DNA of 64,000 bases from contig NZ_BDCF01000023.1 in the NCBI RefSeq assembly GCF_001613365.1, positions 47,509 through 111,508 on the forward strand. The letters run 5' to 3'. The notes under the pieces were generated by a model. That model made no database searches. It was not told where the DNA came from and was given only the letters and a program-made list of their open reading frames with translations. The DNA comes from Nocardia xishanensis NBRC 101358 (lineage in GTDB: Bacteria > Actinomycetota > Actinomycetes > Mycobacteriales > Mycobacteriaceae). The position numbers were made by a program, and so were the translations under genes. This document shows, piece by piece, positions 21,220-30,517 of the stretch (positions are counted from its first letter, which is position 1; each line of letters starts with the position of its first letter).

Positions 21220-22320
21220 ATGGAAGGCATGATCCGTGCGTTGACAACCCGCTGGACCGTGTTCATCCCTCTCCTCGCCGCAGTCGCTTTGGTCGCCACG
21301 TGGGGCCGGAGTCTGCCGACAGCGGGGGTGATCGTGGTCGCGGTGTTCCTCGCGGGATCGGTGCTCGCCGCGGTGCATCACGCCGAGGTCGTCGCGCACC
21401 GGGTGGGAGAGCCGTTCGGATCGTTGGTGCTCGCGGTCGCCGTGACGGTGATCGAGGTCGCGCTCATCGTGACGCTGATGATCTCCGGCGGGGAGAAGTC
21501 CGCCACCCTGGCTCGCGACACCGTCTTCGCCGCGGTGATGATCACCTGCAACGGCATCTTCGGTCTGGCACTGCTGGTCGGCGCCCTGCGCAGACGCCTG
21601 GCCGTGTTCAACGCGGAAGGCACCGGCGCGGCGCTGGCCACGGTGACGACGCTGGCCACGCTGAGCCTGGTGCTGCCTACCTTCACCTCGAGCGTGCCGG
21701 GCCCGGAGTTCTCGCCCGCGCAGCTCGCTTTCGCCGCGGTCGCCTCGCTCGCGCTGTACGGCCTGTTCGTCATGGTGCAGACGGTGCGCCACCGCGACGA
21801 CTTCCTCCCGGTGGAAGCGGACGGCGTTGTCACCGACGACGACGCGCGTGACAAGCGCCCCTCGGTCCGCGCGACGCTCGCCAGTCTCGGGTTGTTGCTG
21901 GTCGCGCTGGTCGGCGTGGTGGGACTGGCGAAAGTGGTCTCGCCGACCATCGAATCGGCGGTGGCGAACGCGGGCATGCCGCCCGCGGCGGTGGGCGTGG
22001 CGATCGCGCTGCTCGTGCTGCTGCCCGAGACGCTGGCCGCGGTGCGCGCCGCCCGCCGCGATCAGGTGCAGATCAGCCTGAACCTGGCGTTGGGTTCGGC
22101 GATGGCGAGCATCGGCCTGACCATCCCCGCCATCGCTGTGGCAACTATCTGGCTACAGGGTCCATTGGTGCTGGGACTGGGCGCGACGCAGATGGTGCTG
22201 CTCGCGCTGACGGTTGTCGTCGGCGTGCTGACCGTGGTTCCCGGTCGCGCCACGCTGCTGCAAGGCGGCGTCCATCTGGCTCTGTTCTCGGCTTTTGTGT
22301 TCCTCGCCGCTAGTCCGTAG
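21220..22320 (+). CDS. ChaA-like calcium/sodium:proton antiporter
   Basis: A 366-residue CaCA-superfamily membrane protein with about eleven hydrophobic segments. Both alpha repeats are visible: EPFGSLVLAVAVTVIEVALI in the N half, and the C-half equivalent around LVLLPETLAAVRAARRDQVQ. This matches ChaA, which exports Ca2+ or Na+ in exchange for protons. ATG codons at 21220 and 21229 are both possible; the first leaves better space for a ribosome site. It stands alone, divergent from the DUF4377 lipoprotein and followed by the mce promoter region. Confidence 0.88.
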   Translation: MEGMIRALTTRWTVFIPLLAAVALVATWGRSLPTAGVIVVAVFLAGSVLAAVHHAEVVAHRVGEPFGSLVLAVAVTVIEVALIVTLMISGGEKSATLARDTVFAAVMITCNGIFGLALLVGALRRRLAVFNAEGTGAALATVTTLATLSLVLPTFTSSVPGPEFSPAQLAFAAVASLALYGLFVMVQTVRHRDDFLPVEADGVVTDDDARDKRPSVRATLASLGLLLVALVGVVGLAKVVSPTIESAVANAGMPPAAVGVAIALLVLLPETLAAVRAARRDQVQISLNLALGSAMASIGLTIPAIAVATIWLQGPLVLGLGATQMVLLALTVVVGVLTVVPGRATLLQGGVHLALFSAFVFLAASP

Positions 22321-22381
22321 TCGTCGTGATGCGTCTCACGAATAGCGGAGAGTGGTTACTTGGACAGTTATCGAGTGGCCA

Positions 22382-22412
22382 GCGTCACAGCAACCGAATT
22401 TTGTTGTGACGC
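22382..22412. promoter_or_regulatory. Inverted repeat upstream of the mce operon
   Basis: GCGTCACA (22382-22389) and TGTGACGC (22405-22412) are exact inverted copies 15 bp apart, in an AT-richer patch of the 197-bp gap before yrbEA. A weaker CGTGA/TCACG pair lies at 22325-22340. The position suits an operator for the mce operon. Confidence 0.5.
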
Positions 22413-22517
22413 GGAGTACCGATTAGCTTGACGGATGTTGGCATTGACGCCGGATTCGGAGAGCGCCATGAATTTCGACATCTCCCGTGCGGAAAGCGCG
22501 GCACGCGGGCCCCGGCT

Positions 22518-23363
22518 ATGACCACGGAAATCCGCACCGCGGACCGCGAATCCGCGACCGCGATCGTTCGCGAGAATTTCTCCGAGACGATGGTGTCGTC
22601 GTTGCGGACGTTCGGTCGTGCGGTGGGCATCGCGCAGGAGTCGGTGACCGGAACGGTCGGTGACATCGCGCGCCGGGAGTTCCAGTGGCGCGAGGCGATC
22701 GTGCAGGCGTGGCGGTTGGTCACGGTGACGACGGTGCCCGCGATCTTGATGGCGATCCCGTTCGGAGTGATCGTCTCGATCCAGGTGGGGAACCTGATCC
22801 ACACGCTCGGCGCGGATTCGCTGCTCGGCGCGACCGGTGGGTTGGGCGTGATCAAGCAGGGTGCGCCGATGGCCACCGGGTTCTTGCTGGGTGGTGCCGG
22901 AGCCGCGGCGATCGCCGCGGATCTGGGTGCGCGCACGATTCGGGAGGAGATCGATGCGCTGCACACGATGGGCATCTCTCCGGTGCACCGGTTGGTGATT
23001 CCGCGAATGGTGGCGATGTTGGTGGTCGCCCCGCTGCTGAACGTGCTGATCATCTTCGTCGGTGTGCTGGCGGGCTACGCGGTGGCGATCGGCGGACAAG
23101 GGGTGACGCCGGGTAGCTACTGGGCGACGTTCGGGTCGTTCACCACGGCCGCCGATGTATGGATCTCGCTGGTGAAGGCGTTGATCTTCGGGTTCGTGGT
23201 GGTGATCATCGCGTGTCAGCGGGGGCTGGAGGCCAAGGGCGGCCCGCGGGGCGTGGCTGACGCGGTGAACGCGGCGGTGGTGCTGTCGGTGGTGTCGATC
23301 GTGTGCGTGAATCTGGTGTTGACGCAGGTGACCGCGATGTTCCTGCCAACCAGGCTGGCATGA
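22518..23363 (+). CDS. yrbEA: YrbEA: MlaE-family permease of the mce locus
   Basis: A 281-residue MlaE/YrbE permease, the first of the pair that with an ATPase (MceG, encoded elsewhere) drives lipid import through Mce proteins. The family core is visible: SLLGATGGLGVIKQGAPMAT, then the conserved DLGARTIREEIDALHTMGI segment, and a C-terminal EAKGGPRGVADAVNAAVV. About five or six membrane spans. The ATG at 22518 is chosen because residues upstream are atypical; a TTG at 22428 is the alternative. The next gene overlaps by 4 bp. Confidence 0.93.
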   Translation: MTTEIRTADRESATAIVRENFSETMVSSLRTFGRAVGIAQESVTGTVGDIARREFQWREAIVQAWRLVTVTTVPAILMAIPFGVIVSIQVGNLIHTLGADSLLGATGGLGVIKQGAPMATGFLLGGAGAAAIAADLGARTIREEIDALHTMGISPVHRLVIPRMVAMLVVAPLLNVLIIFVGVLAGYAVAIGGQGVTPGSYWATFGSFTTAADVWISLVKALIFGFVVVIIACQRGLEAKGGPRGVADAVNAAVVLSVVSIVCVNLVLTQVTAMFLPTRLA

Positions 23364-24229
23364 TGGCGGTCTCGTCCTACGTCCCGAAGGGATTCGCTCC
23401 CGTCGCGCGCTACTTCCGGCGCGGCAGCCGCGTCCTGCGCGCGGTCGATTCGCTCGGCTTCGTCGCGGTGTTCGTCTGGCAGGTGCTCTCGTCGATTCCG
23501 CTGACGTTGCAGCGCTACCGCGCGGAGACCATGCGCGCCATCACGAACATGACGTGGGGCCGCGGCTCCATCGTGGTCGGCGGCGGCACGGTGCCGATGA
23601 TGGTCGTGCTCGGCCTGGTCATGGGCGCCTCGGTGGGCGTCGAATCCTTCGCCACCCTGGACATGCTCGGCATGGGACCGGTCACCGGCATCGTCTCGGC
23701 CTACGCGACGACTCGCGAATTGGCCCCGATCGCGGCCGCGGTCGGCTTCGCCGCACAGGCGGGTTGCCGGATCACCGCGGAGATCGGCTCCATGCGCATC
23801 TCCGAGGAGATCGACGCGATCGAATCGCTCGGCCTGCGCTCGGTCCCGTTCGTGGTGACCACCCGGGTGATCGCGGGCGCGCTGGCCATCGTGCCGACCT
23901 TCTTGATCGCGCTGATCCTGTCCTACCTCGCCTGCCGAGGCCTCATCACGCTGGTGCACGGCCAGTCAGCGGGCGTCTACGACCACTACTTCTTCCAGTT
24001 CGTGTCCGGGTTCGACGTGATCGCCGCGGTGATCAAGGTCGCCATCTTCGGCACCGTGGTGATTCTCGTGCACAGCTATTACGGCTTCTTCGCCACCGGC
24101 GGCCCGGAGGGCGTCGGTATCGCGTCGGGTCGTGCGGTGCGCACCAGTTTCGTGGCGATCATCGCCATCGACATGGTGCTGTCCATCGTGCTGTGGGGTT
24201 TCGACACGGCGATCAGCTTCACGGGGTGA
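23360..24229 (+). CDS. yrbEB: YrbEB: second MlaE-family permease of the mce locus
   Basis: A 289-residue partner permease starting in ATGA overlap with yrbEA (a second ATG follows at 23363). The conserved block GCRITAEIGSMRISEEIDAI, characteristic of YrbEB, and the C-terminal FFATGGPEGVGIASGRAVR are present. Together with YrbEA it should form the heterodimeric inner-membrane channel of the Mce lipid importer. Confidence 0.94.
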   Translation: MMAVSSYVPKGFAPVARYFRRGSRVLRAVDSLGFVAVFVWQVLSSIPLTLQRYRAETMRAITNMTWGRGSIVVGGGTVPMMVVLGLVMGASVGVESFATLDMLGMGPVTGIVSAYATTRELAPIAAAVGFAAQAGCRITAEIGSMRISEEIDAIESLGLRSVPFVVTTRVIAGALAIVPTFLIALILSYLACRGLITLVHGQSAGVYDHYFFQFVSGFDVIAAVIKVAIFGTVVILVHSYYGFFATGGPEGVGIASGRAVRTSFVAIIAIDMVLSIVLWGFDTAISFTG

Positions 24230-24232
24230 ACA

Positions 24233-25267
24233 TTGCCTGAGTACGGCTTGCCCGGCGTCGCCGCGGACAAGAAACGTTCGCGCACGATCGGATTGGTGAT
24301 CGTCGCGCTCATCGCGGTGGTCGCGCTGACCACCGCGCTCTACCGCACGGTGCGCTCGGAAGACGGCCTGCGCATCGCGCTGCGCACCGAGCAGATCGGC
24401 GACGGCGTCGCCGAGGGCACCCAGGTGCGCTTGGACGGCGTGCTGGTCGGCGAGGTGGCGCGGATCGCGCCCGGCCAGCGCGGCACCCAGCGAATCACCT
24501 TGCGGCTGGACGACTCCCGGCTGTACGGCATCGACGACTCGCTGCTGGTCGACTACGCGCCCGCCAATCTGTTCGGCATCAGCGAACTCGAACTGCGCCG
24601 TGGCCCTGGCGGTTCACCGCTCCGCCAAGACACCGAGATCGACCTGACCGGCCCGCGCGCCGCGGGCGTCTACGACGCGACGATGGGCAGTATCCTGCGC
24701 AGCCTGTCGCAGGTGGGCGCCTCGGTCTTCAGCCCGCAGCTGGCGACCGTCATCGCGCAGGTCTCGGCGGACTTCAAGGCGTTCACGCCGCTGGTGCAGG
24801 CGCTGATCACGGTGGCGCGCACCATCGCCGACAACCAGACCATGCCCGCCTCCGAGCTGATGGGCAGGCTGGGCCCGGCCTTCGACGGCGGCGGGGACTT
24901 CGCGGGCGCGACCATCCAAATCCTGGATCAGATTCACGACATCCGGATCGTGCAGACCGGCAAGGACCGCTACGACATCGGCGTAGCCGCACTCACCGGA
25001 CAGATCCTGCCCGGCCTCGCCACCACGGTGAGCACCGCGGGCGGGCAGCTGGCCGAGGCCACCGACATGCTGGCGCCGCTGCTGAGCGTGCTCGCCCAGA
25101 TGGTGCCGCGTCCGCAGCAGTCAGCAGCCGAATTACGTCTGCTGCTGGAGCATTTGCGCGCGGCGATGCCGGAAACGCCGGACGGGCCGGTGCTGAATTC
25201 GGAGGTCGACCTGCGGGGCGTGCCCGGTATCGCGGTGCCGCTGCTCGGCCAGGGCGGTGTGCGATGA
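24233..25267 (+). CDS. mceA: MceA-type lipid-transport protein
   Basis: A 344-residue Mce-family protein: one N-terminal membrane anchor (LVIVALIAVVALTTALY), an MCE domain beginning IGDGVAEGTQVRLDGVLVGE, then a long helical C-terminal region. Six such subunits stack into the periplasmic lipid tunnel. It starts at a TTG (24233) 3 bp after yrbEB and preceded by GGGGTG; no ATG or GTG fits as well. The last four bases overlap the mceB start. The position directly after yrbEB identifies it as the A subunit. Confidence 0.92.
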   Translation: MPEYGLPGVAADKKRSRTIGLVIVALIAVVALTTALYRTVRSEDGLRIALRTEQIGDGVAEGTQVRLDGVLVGEVARIAPGQRGTQRITLRLDDSRLYGIDDSLLVDYAPANLFGISELELRRGPGGSPLRQDTEIDLTGPRAAGVYDATMGSILRSLSQVGASVFSPQLATVIAQVSADFKAFTPLVQALITVARTIADNQTMPASELMGRLGPAFDGGGDFAGATIQILDQIHDIRIVQTGKDRYDIGVAALTGQILPGLATTVSTAGGQLAEATDMLAPLLSVLAQMVPRPQQSAAELRLLLEHLRAAMPETPDGPVLNSEVDLRGVPGIAVPLLGQGGVR

Positions 25268-26268
25268 CGGTGCTCGGCGCGGCTTGGCGCCTCGGTGTTT
25301 TCGCCTCGGTGATGGCGGTGGTGCTCGCGCTGGTGCTCACCGCGATCGAGCGGCCGGTGTCCGGCGAGACCCAGGCGCACGACGCGCTGTTCACCGACGC
25401 GAACGGACTGAAGGTCGGCGACGACGTGCGCATGTACGGCGTGCAGGTGGGCAAGGTCGAGAAGATCTCGCTCGACGGGGTGAAGGCGAAGATCCATCTC
25501 ACGGTGCGCACGGCGACCCCGATCTACGACAACAGCACGCTGGCCATCCGGTACCAGAACCTGACGGGGCAGCGGTACATCGATCTCCAGCAGCAGCCGA
25601 ATCCCGGTGTGCGCCTGGCCGAGGGCGCGCTGATCGGCACCGACATGACAGTTCCTTCGTTCGACGTGACCAGCCTGTTCAACGGTCTGAAGCCGGTGCT
25701 CGCGACGCTGTCCCCCGAGGCTGTCAACCAGTTCACCGAGAGCATGCTCGCGGTGATCGAGGGCGACGGCACCGGCATCGGCCCTGCCATGGCGGCCATC
25801 GGCAAGCTCAGCGAGTATGTGGGCGACCGCCAGCAGGTGATCGGTCAGCTGGTGAAGAACATGTCCGACATCGCCGACCGGGTCGGCGGACGGGTGCACT
25901 ACCTGGTGCCGCTGCTGGCCCGGCTCAGCGACGTCTTCCAGTCGTTGCAGGCCAACATCGGCGGGCTCGCCGATTTCGCGATGTCCGCGCCCGCGGTGCT
26001 CGGTCCGCTGGACCGGCTGCTGGCCACGCTCGGGCTGGACCCGCACGGCGACCAGGACATCGACGCGATGATCCGCGGCCTGTTCCCCGATCCGCAGCAG
26101 GCGGTCGAGGTCTTCGGCAGGCTGCCCGGCCTGCTGCAGTCGGTGGACAACGCGCTGCCGCGCACCGTCGCCGGCTGGCGACCGGAGTGCAGCAAGGGCG
26201 CCGCCGAACTGCCTGCCCCGGTGCGCGTCCTCGTAGCCGGACAGAAGGTGGCGATATGCCAGGCGTGA
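25264..26268 (+). CDS. mceB: MceB-type lipid-transport protein
   Basis: A 334-residue Mce protein with an N-terminal anchor (VFASVMAVVLALVLTAI) and an MCE domain including DANGLKVGDDVRMYGVQVGK. The conserved NLTGQRYIDLQQ segment in the middle of the MCE domain is typical of MceB. Helical C-terminal half ends in a Cys-containing tail (AGQKVAICQA). It overlaps mceA by 4 bp and mceC by 13 bp, consistent with coupled translation of tunnel subunits. Confidence 0.93.
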   Translation: MTVLGAAWRLGVFASVMAVVLALVLTAIERPVSGETQAHDALFTDANGLKVGDDVRMYGVQVGKVEKISLDGVKAKIHLTVRTATPIYDNSTLAIRYQNLTGQRYIDLQQQPNPGVRLAEGALIGTDMTVPSFDVTSLFNGLKPVLATLSPEAVNQFTESMLAVIEGDGTGIGPAMAAIGKLSEYVGDRQQVIGQLVKNMSDIADRVGGRVHYLVPLLARLSDVFQSLQANIGGLADFAMSAPAVLGPLDRLLATLGLDPHGDQDIDAMIRGLFPDPQQAVEVFGRLPGLLQSVDNALPRTVAGWRPECSKGAAELPAPVRVLVAGQKVAICQA

Positions 26269-27302
26269 TTTCCCGCTGGTTCGGCGGTAACCGGCCGATC
26301 CTCGACGACGCGGCCAAGCGGCGCAAGGAGATTCGTCTCGGCGTCAGCGGCGCTGCGCTCGTCGTGCTCGGCATGGTCGCGGCGGGCGTGCTGTACGCGG
26401 TGCCGTTCGGCAAGGCCACCTACACGGCCGAACTGTCGGAGGCGCAGTCGGTGAAGGTAGGGGACGACGTGCGCCTCGCCGGTGTCCCGGTGGGTTCGGT
26501 GGAATCGCTGGATCTGAAGCCGGACCGGGTGGTCATGAAGTTCACCGTGAAATCCGAGGTGTTCCTCGGTGACAAGACCTCGCTGGACATCCGCATGCTC
26601 ACGGTGGTGGGCGGCCACTACGTCGCGCTGTTCCCCGCGGGAGACGCGCCGCTCGGCGAGAAGCCGATCCCCGCGGATCGAGTCCGCCTGCCCTACAGCC
26701 TGATCCAGACCTTCCAGGACGCCGCGACGCCGCTGAAGGAGCTCGACGGCGACACGCTGCGGCGCAACCTGTCCGCGCTGGACGATTCGCTCACCTCCGC
26801 GCCCGACACCCTGCGCACCACGCTGGACATGGTCGGCGGCTACATCGACGCCATCGACCGCCAGCGCGCCCAGGTCTCCAATGCCATCGCGGTGGCGGAC
26901 GAATACGTCACCATGTACGACGGCGCGAAGACCGACCTGGGCAGGCTGATGGACAACGTCAACCTGCTCGAGACCGTGCTCATCGACAAGCGCGCGGAAC
27001 TGCGCGAGTCCGTCGCGCTGATCAACAGCGTGGTGCAGCGGCTCGCCGCGCTCGCGCCAGCCTGGAATTCCACGCTGAAGCCGAGGACGCAGCAGCTGGC
27101 CGACGCGCTGCCGCGGCTGGAGGAGATGGGCGGCAAGCTCGAACCGATGATCGCGAGCACCGAGCGGCTCGGCGAGAAGTTGCGTTCGCTGGTGATCCCG
27201 GAGGAGGGCATCGTGCTCGACCACTCGGGTGCGACGGTGCGCGCCCCCGCGGGTCTGGATCTGTCGTCGGTGTGCGTGCCGGTGCCGGGGAAGGAGTGCT
27301 GA
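26256..27302 (+). CDS. mceC: MceC-type lipid-transport protein
   Basis: A 348-residue Mce protein; the ATG at 26256 lies inside the end of mceB. It has a cytoplasmic N terminus rich in Lys/Arg, one membrane anchor and an MCE domain with SEAQSVKVGDDVRLAGVPVG. The extended helical region (roughly residues 150-300) would form part of the tunnel. The C terminus ends in a Cys pair (SSVCVPVPGKEC), as in many MceC proteins. The mceD start overlaps its stop by one base. Confidence 0.93.
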   Translation: MPGVISRWFGGNRPILDDAAKRRKEIRLGVSGAALVVLGMVAAGVLYAVPFGKATYTAELSEAQSVKVGDDVRLAGVPVGSVESLDLKPDRVVMKFTVKSEVFLGDKTSLDIRMLTVVGGHYVALFPAGDAPLGEKPIPADRVRLPYSLIQTFQDAATPLKELDGDTLRRNLSALDDSLTSAPDTLRTTLDMVGGYIDAIDRQRAQVSNAIAVADEYVTMYDGAKTDLGRLMDNVNLLETVLIDKRAELRESVALINSVVQRLAALAPAWNSTLKPRTQQLADALPRLEEMGGKLEPMIASTERLGEKLRSLVIPEEGIVLDHSGATVRAPAGLDLSSVCVPVPGKEC

Positions 27303-28405
27303 TGCTGAAGAAGCTGCTCGGCACCCAGGCGTTCATGTCGATCGCGGGCGTCGCGGTCATCGCGCTGCTCGGGGTGGCCGGTTATTTCGTCGTCTTCGAT
27401 CCGATGAAGAAGACCGAATCCTATTGCGCGATCATGCCCGACAGCATCGGCCTGTACGAGGGCAACCAGGTGACCATGCGCGGCATCACGGTCGGCAGCG
27501 TCACCTCCGTGCGTAACCAGGGCCCGAACGTGCGGGTCGATTTCGAGGTCGACGCCGACCATCCGGTGTACGCCGACGCCTCGGCCACCACCGTGTCCGA
27601 CACCGTCGTCGCCGACCGCGAACTCGCCGTGCTGGCCAGCGGCACGAACCTGGAGCGCTGGAACAGTTCTCGGTGCATCACCAAGACACTGACACCGAAG
27701 AGTCTCACCGAGACCCTCACGGCGCTCGCGCAACTCTCCGACCAGATCGTGGGACCAGATCCGTCCCAGCCGAATTCACTGGCGGACGGGCTCGGCTCGC
27801 TGGACAGGGCGACGGCCGGCACCGGCCCGCAGATCAACGAGCTGATCCGCAAGCTCGGATCGGCGCTGAAATCGCCGGACGCCGACATCGGCCACCTCGC
27901 GGGTATTTTCGACGCGTTCGCCTCGGTGTCGCAGAAGGTGAACCGGTACTGGGGCGATCTGCAGAGCATGCTGGTGCGCGTCGGACCGGTGCTGAACCAG
28001 GCGAGCGATGACCTGCTGATCCCCGGCGCGCAGCTGTTCGACGGCTTGGCCGAGGTGCTGCCGATGATCGACGACCTCACGAACTCGTTCGGCGACCAGA
28101 TCCTCGCCCTGCTCGATCGGGCGGTGCCGATGCTGAAGCTGTTGCGCGCCAACGTCGGCTCGTTGCGCGAGATCGTGCTCACCACACCGGTGTTCGCCTC
28201 CGCGCTGCGCAGCGTCGCCGATCCTGACACCGGCGCGGCGAGCTTGACCTACGCCCCACCGAAGGTGGCGATCCCGCAGCAGAACGCCGAGCAGGTGTGC
28301 GCGGCCATGAACACGGTGTCGCCAGGCCGGTGCGCCGGCGTCGAGAACGGCATGGTGAACGTGGAGCTGGTGCAGTTGGTGCTGGGATTGGCGGGTGCTC
28401 GATGA
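27302..28405 (+). CDS. mceD: MceD-type lipid-transport protein
   Basis: A 367-residue Mce protein with anchor IAGVAVIALLGVAGYFVVF and an MCE domain including SIGLYEGNQVTMRGITVGSV. The C-terminal part has paired cysteines (QVCAAMNTVSPGRC). It starts with ATG at 27302 in one-base overlap with mceC. Its stop overlaps a 26-codon mini-ORF that carries translation to mceE, the only place in the operon where two mce genes do not touch. Confidence 0.93.
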   Translation: MLKKLLGTQAFMSIAGVAVIALLGVAGYFVVFDPMKKTESYCAIMPDSIGLYEGNQVTMRGITVGSVTSVRNQGPNVRVDFEVDADHPVYADASATTVSDTVVADRELAVLASGTNLERWNSSRCITKTLTPKSLTETLTALAQLSDQIVGPDPSQPNSLADGLGSLDRATAGTGPQINELIRKLGSALKSPDADIGHLAGIFDAFASVSQKVNRYWGDLQSMLVRVGPVLNQASDDLLIPGAQLFDGLAEVLPMIDDLTNSFGDQILALLDRAVPMLKLLRANVGSLREIVLTTPVFASALRSVADPDTGAASLTYAPPKVAIPQQNAEQVCAAMNTVSPGRCAGVENGMVNVELVQLVLGLAGAR

Positions 28406-28482
28406 GCGAACGCAGTGAGCGATTCATGTGCCGGCGTGTCTCGCGCATGCCGGGGCCGAGCGTCAGCGAGGCGCGGGCATGA
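28402..28482 (+). CDS. 26-codon mini-ORF bridging mceD and mceE
   Basis: ATG at 28402 overlaps the mceD stop (ATGA) and its own stop overlaps the mceE start (ATGA), giving a 26-residue peptide beginning MSERSERFMC. The mceE protein also begins MSERS, so the gap looks like a partial duplication of the mceE start or an inserted GAGCG-rich intergenic repeat (GAGCGAACGCAGTGAGCG at 28404-28421). The peptide may have no function beyond keeping ribosomes moving to mceE. Confidence 0.4.
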   Translation: MSERSERFMCRRVSRMPGPSVSEARA

Positions 28483-29564
28483 GTGAGCGGAGTGTGCCGC
28501 TGAGGCGGCCGAAAACCCTGCGCCGCACCGCGATCGCGCTGGCGCTTGCGGCCTCCGTTCTGCTCGGCGGCTGTGCCTTCGACCCGTCCTCGGTGCCGGT
28601 GCCAGGCACCTCGGTGTCCGGCCCGACCTATCGCGTGCGGATCGAGTTCGCGAACGCGCTGAACCTGCCCGCCCGCGCGAAGGTCATCGCCAACGGCGCG
28701 CAGGTCGGCGCCGTCGAGAAGGTCATCGTGGTGCCTGCGGCCGAGTCGCCGCAGGGCCGTGGCGGGTACGTCGTCGTGGACATCGAGATCGCGAAATCGG
28801 TACGGTTGCCGTCCGACACGATCGCGGAGCTGCGCCAGAACACGGTGCTCGGCGACATCCACATCGCACTGACCACCCCGCCGGACGGTTTCGGCTCGCT
28901 GCTGGAACCAGGCGGCACCATCGATCTCGACCACACGAAACCTCCTGTGCAACTCGAGGACACGATGGCCGCGATGGCGTTCTTCGTGCAGGGCGGCGCG
29001 GTAGGCCAGTTGCAGGACATCGTCAACCGGTTCAATTCGGTGCTGCCGCAGGATCCGAAGGAGACCGCGCGGATCGCTGGCGTGATGGGCGCCGACGCCG
29101 CCGACCTGGCCGCCAACCTCGACCAGGTGGACAAGCTGCTCTACGGCCTCGCCAACAACGCCGATGTGTTGCACAAGGTGCAGCCGGAGCTGGACAACGT
29201 CCTCAGCGCGGCCTCGGTGGATCGCCTCGGCGCCGCAACGCGATCCATCGACGGCGTGACGAAGATCTTCGGCGGGCTCGGCCCGGTCGGCCAGTCGCTG
29301 GTGTGGCTCGCGCCGCTTGTACAGTCCGGCGACGCGGCGGCCAGGGCGTTCGTGCCGTTGGCCACCGGAGGACCGCTCGATCTGCGCAACCCCTCGAACC
29401 TGGCCATGCTGGTCGCGCTGTTGCGGGACAAGATCATTCCGTTCGTCGAGCGCGGGCCGAAGGTGAACATCACCGGCGTGCGGGCGGAGGCCGGTCCCGT
29501 CGCGGAACAGGAGCAGGTCGATCGCATCGTCGAGACCCTGCGCATGATCGGAGCCGTCCGATGA
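28479..29564 (+). CDS. mceE: MceE-type lipid-transport lipoprotein
   Basis: A 361-residue Mce lipoprotein (LprK type). Its signal peptide ends in lipobox LLGGC (Cys32), as expected for the fifth subunit of mce operons, so it is lipid-anchored rather than membrane-spanning. The MCE domain includes FANALNLPARAKVIANGAQV and LRQNTVLGDIHIAL. A helical tail follows to the end. The start at 28479 sits in ATGA overlap with the mini-ORF, and mceF starts inside its stop. Confidence 0.93.
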   Translation: MSERSVPLRRPKTLRRTAIALALAASVLLGGCAFDPSSVPVPGTSVSGPTYRVRIEFANALNLPARAKVIANGAQVGAVEKVIVVPAAESPQGRGGYVVVDIEIAKSVRLPSDTIAELRQNTVLGDIHIALTTPPDGFGSLLEPGGTIDLDHTKPPVQLEDTMAAMAFFVQGGAVGQLQDIVNRFNSVLPQDPKETARIAGVMGADAADLAANLDQVDKLLYGLANNADVLHKVQPELDNVLSAASVDRLGAATRSIDGVTKIFGGLGPVGQSLVWLAPLVQSGDAAARAFVPLATGGPLDLRNPSNLAMLVALLRDKIIPFVERGPKVNITGVRAEAGPVAEQEQVDRIVETLRMIGAVR

Positions 29565-30517
29565 AGATCGGTTCGCTTGCCTCGCTCGGCGGCATCGCCG
29601 CCATCATGATCCTGGGCGCGGCCTACCTGACATTCGGCGTGGTGCGGTTCGATCCGTTCGCCGACTACACCCACGCCACCATGGTGCTGAAGAACTCGGG
29701 CGGGCTCGGTGTCGGTTCGCCGATCCTGTTGACCGGCATCGAGATCGGTGACGTCACCTCGGTGGACAACACCGCCGCCGGCGTCGAGGTCGGCTTCCGT
29801 GTCGACGCCGCGCACAAGGTGCCCACCCGCAGCGTCGTCACCATCGAACATCTCTCGGCGCTCGGCGAGCCGTACGTGCAGTTCGTGCCGAAGGGCGAGG
29901 GCGGACCGTACCTGCGCGACGGCCAGCGCCTCGACACCGAGGACGTGCGGACGCCGCTGTCCGTCGCCGAGGTGGCGCGCATGGTCACCAAGACCATGAA
30001 CCAGCTCGATCCCGCTGTCGTCGGCTCGCTGGTGGAGACCATGAGCGAGTCCGTGACCGGCACCGAGTCGGTGATGCCCGAGCTGGCCAGGTCCGGTGAT
30101 CTGCTCGCCTCGACCATCATGACCAGGTCACCGAAGATCGCCGAGCTGCTCGACAGTTTTCAGCTCGCCGCCGCGGACATCGAATGGGCGGGCCCGGCCA
30201 CCGCGGCGGGCGCGCCCGGCCTGGTGCGGTTCGGTCAGGCGCTCGACGAGCTGGTCGAGGCGGTCGGTCGCCTGGTCACCGCGCAGGGCAGTCCGGAGAT
30301 GTACCTCGAGGGCGACGGCGTCGTGCCGTTCCTCGAGAAGCTCACCGCCTGGCTCCGCGAAGCGGGTCCCGAACTGCGCGCACTCGTCCCGGGCCTGCGA
30401 CCGCTAGCGGACGCGGGCGCCTCCGCCGCGCCCCGGCTCGACCTCAGCACCCTGATCGGTCAAGCGCTGCACAGCACCGACGACGACGCGATCCAGGTCC
30501 GCGTCGCCATCAAATAG
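29561..30517 (+). CDS. mceF: MceF-type lipid-transport protein
   Basis: A 318-residue Mce protein and the last gene of the operon. It has an N-terminal anchor (LGGIAAIMILGAAYLTFGVV), an MCE domain with NSGGLGVGSPILLTGIEIGD and a helical C-terminal region. At 318 residues it is shorter than many MceF proteins, which often carry a long disordered tail; here it ends soon after the helical part (IQVRVAIK). It overlaps mceE by 4 bp. No mce-associated mas genes follow directly, although the next gene is another membrane-anchored protein. Confidence 0.92.
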   Translation: MKIGSLASLGGIAAIMILGAAYLTFGVVRFDPFADYTHATMVLKNSGGLGVGSPILLTGIEIGDVTSVDNTAAGVEVGFRVDAAHKVPTRSVVTIEHLSALGEPYVQFVPKGEGGPYLRDGQRLDTEDVRTPLSVAEVARMVTKTMNQLDPAVVGSLVETMSESVTGTESVMPELARSGDLLASTIMTRSPKIAELLDSFQLAAADIEWAGPATAAGAPGLVRFGQALDELVEAVGRLVTAQGSPEMYLEGDGVVPFLEKLTAWLREAGPELRALVPGLRPLADAGASAAPRLDLSTLIGQALHSTDDDAIQVRVAIK

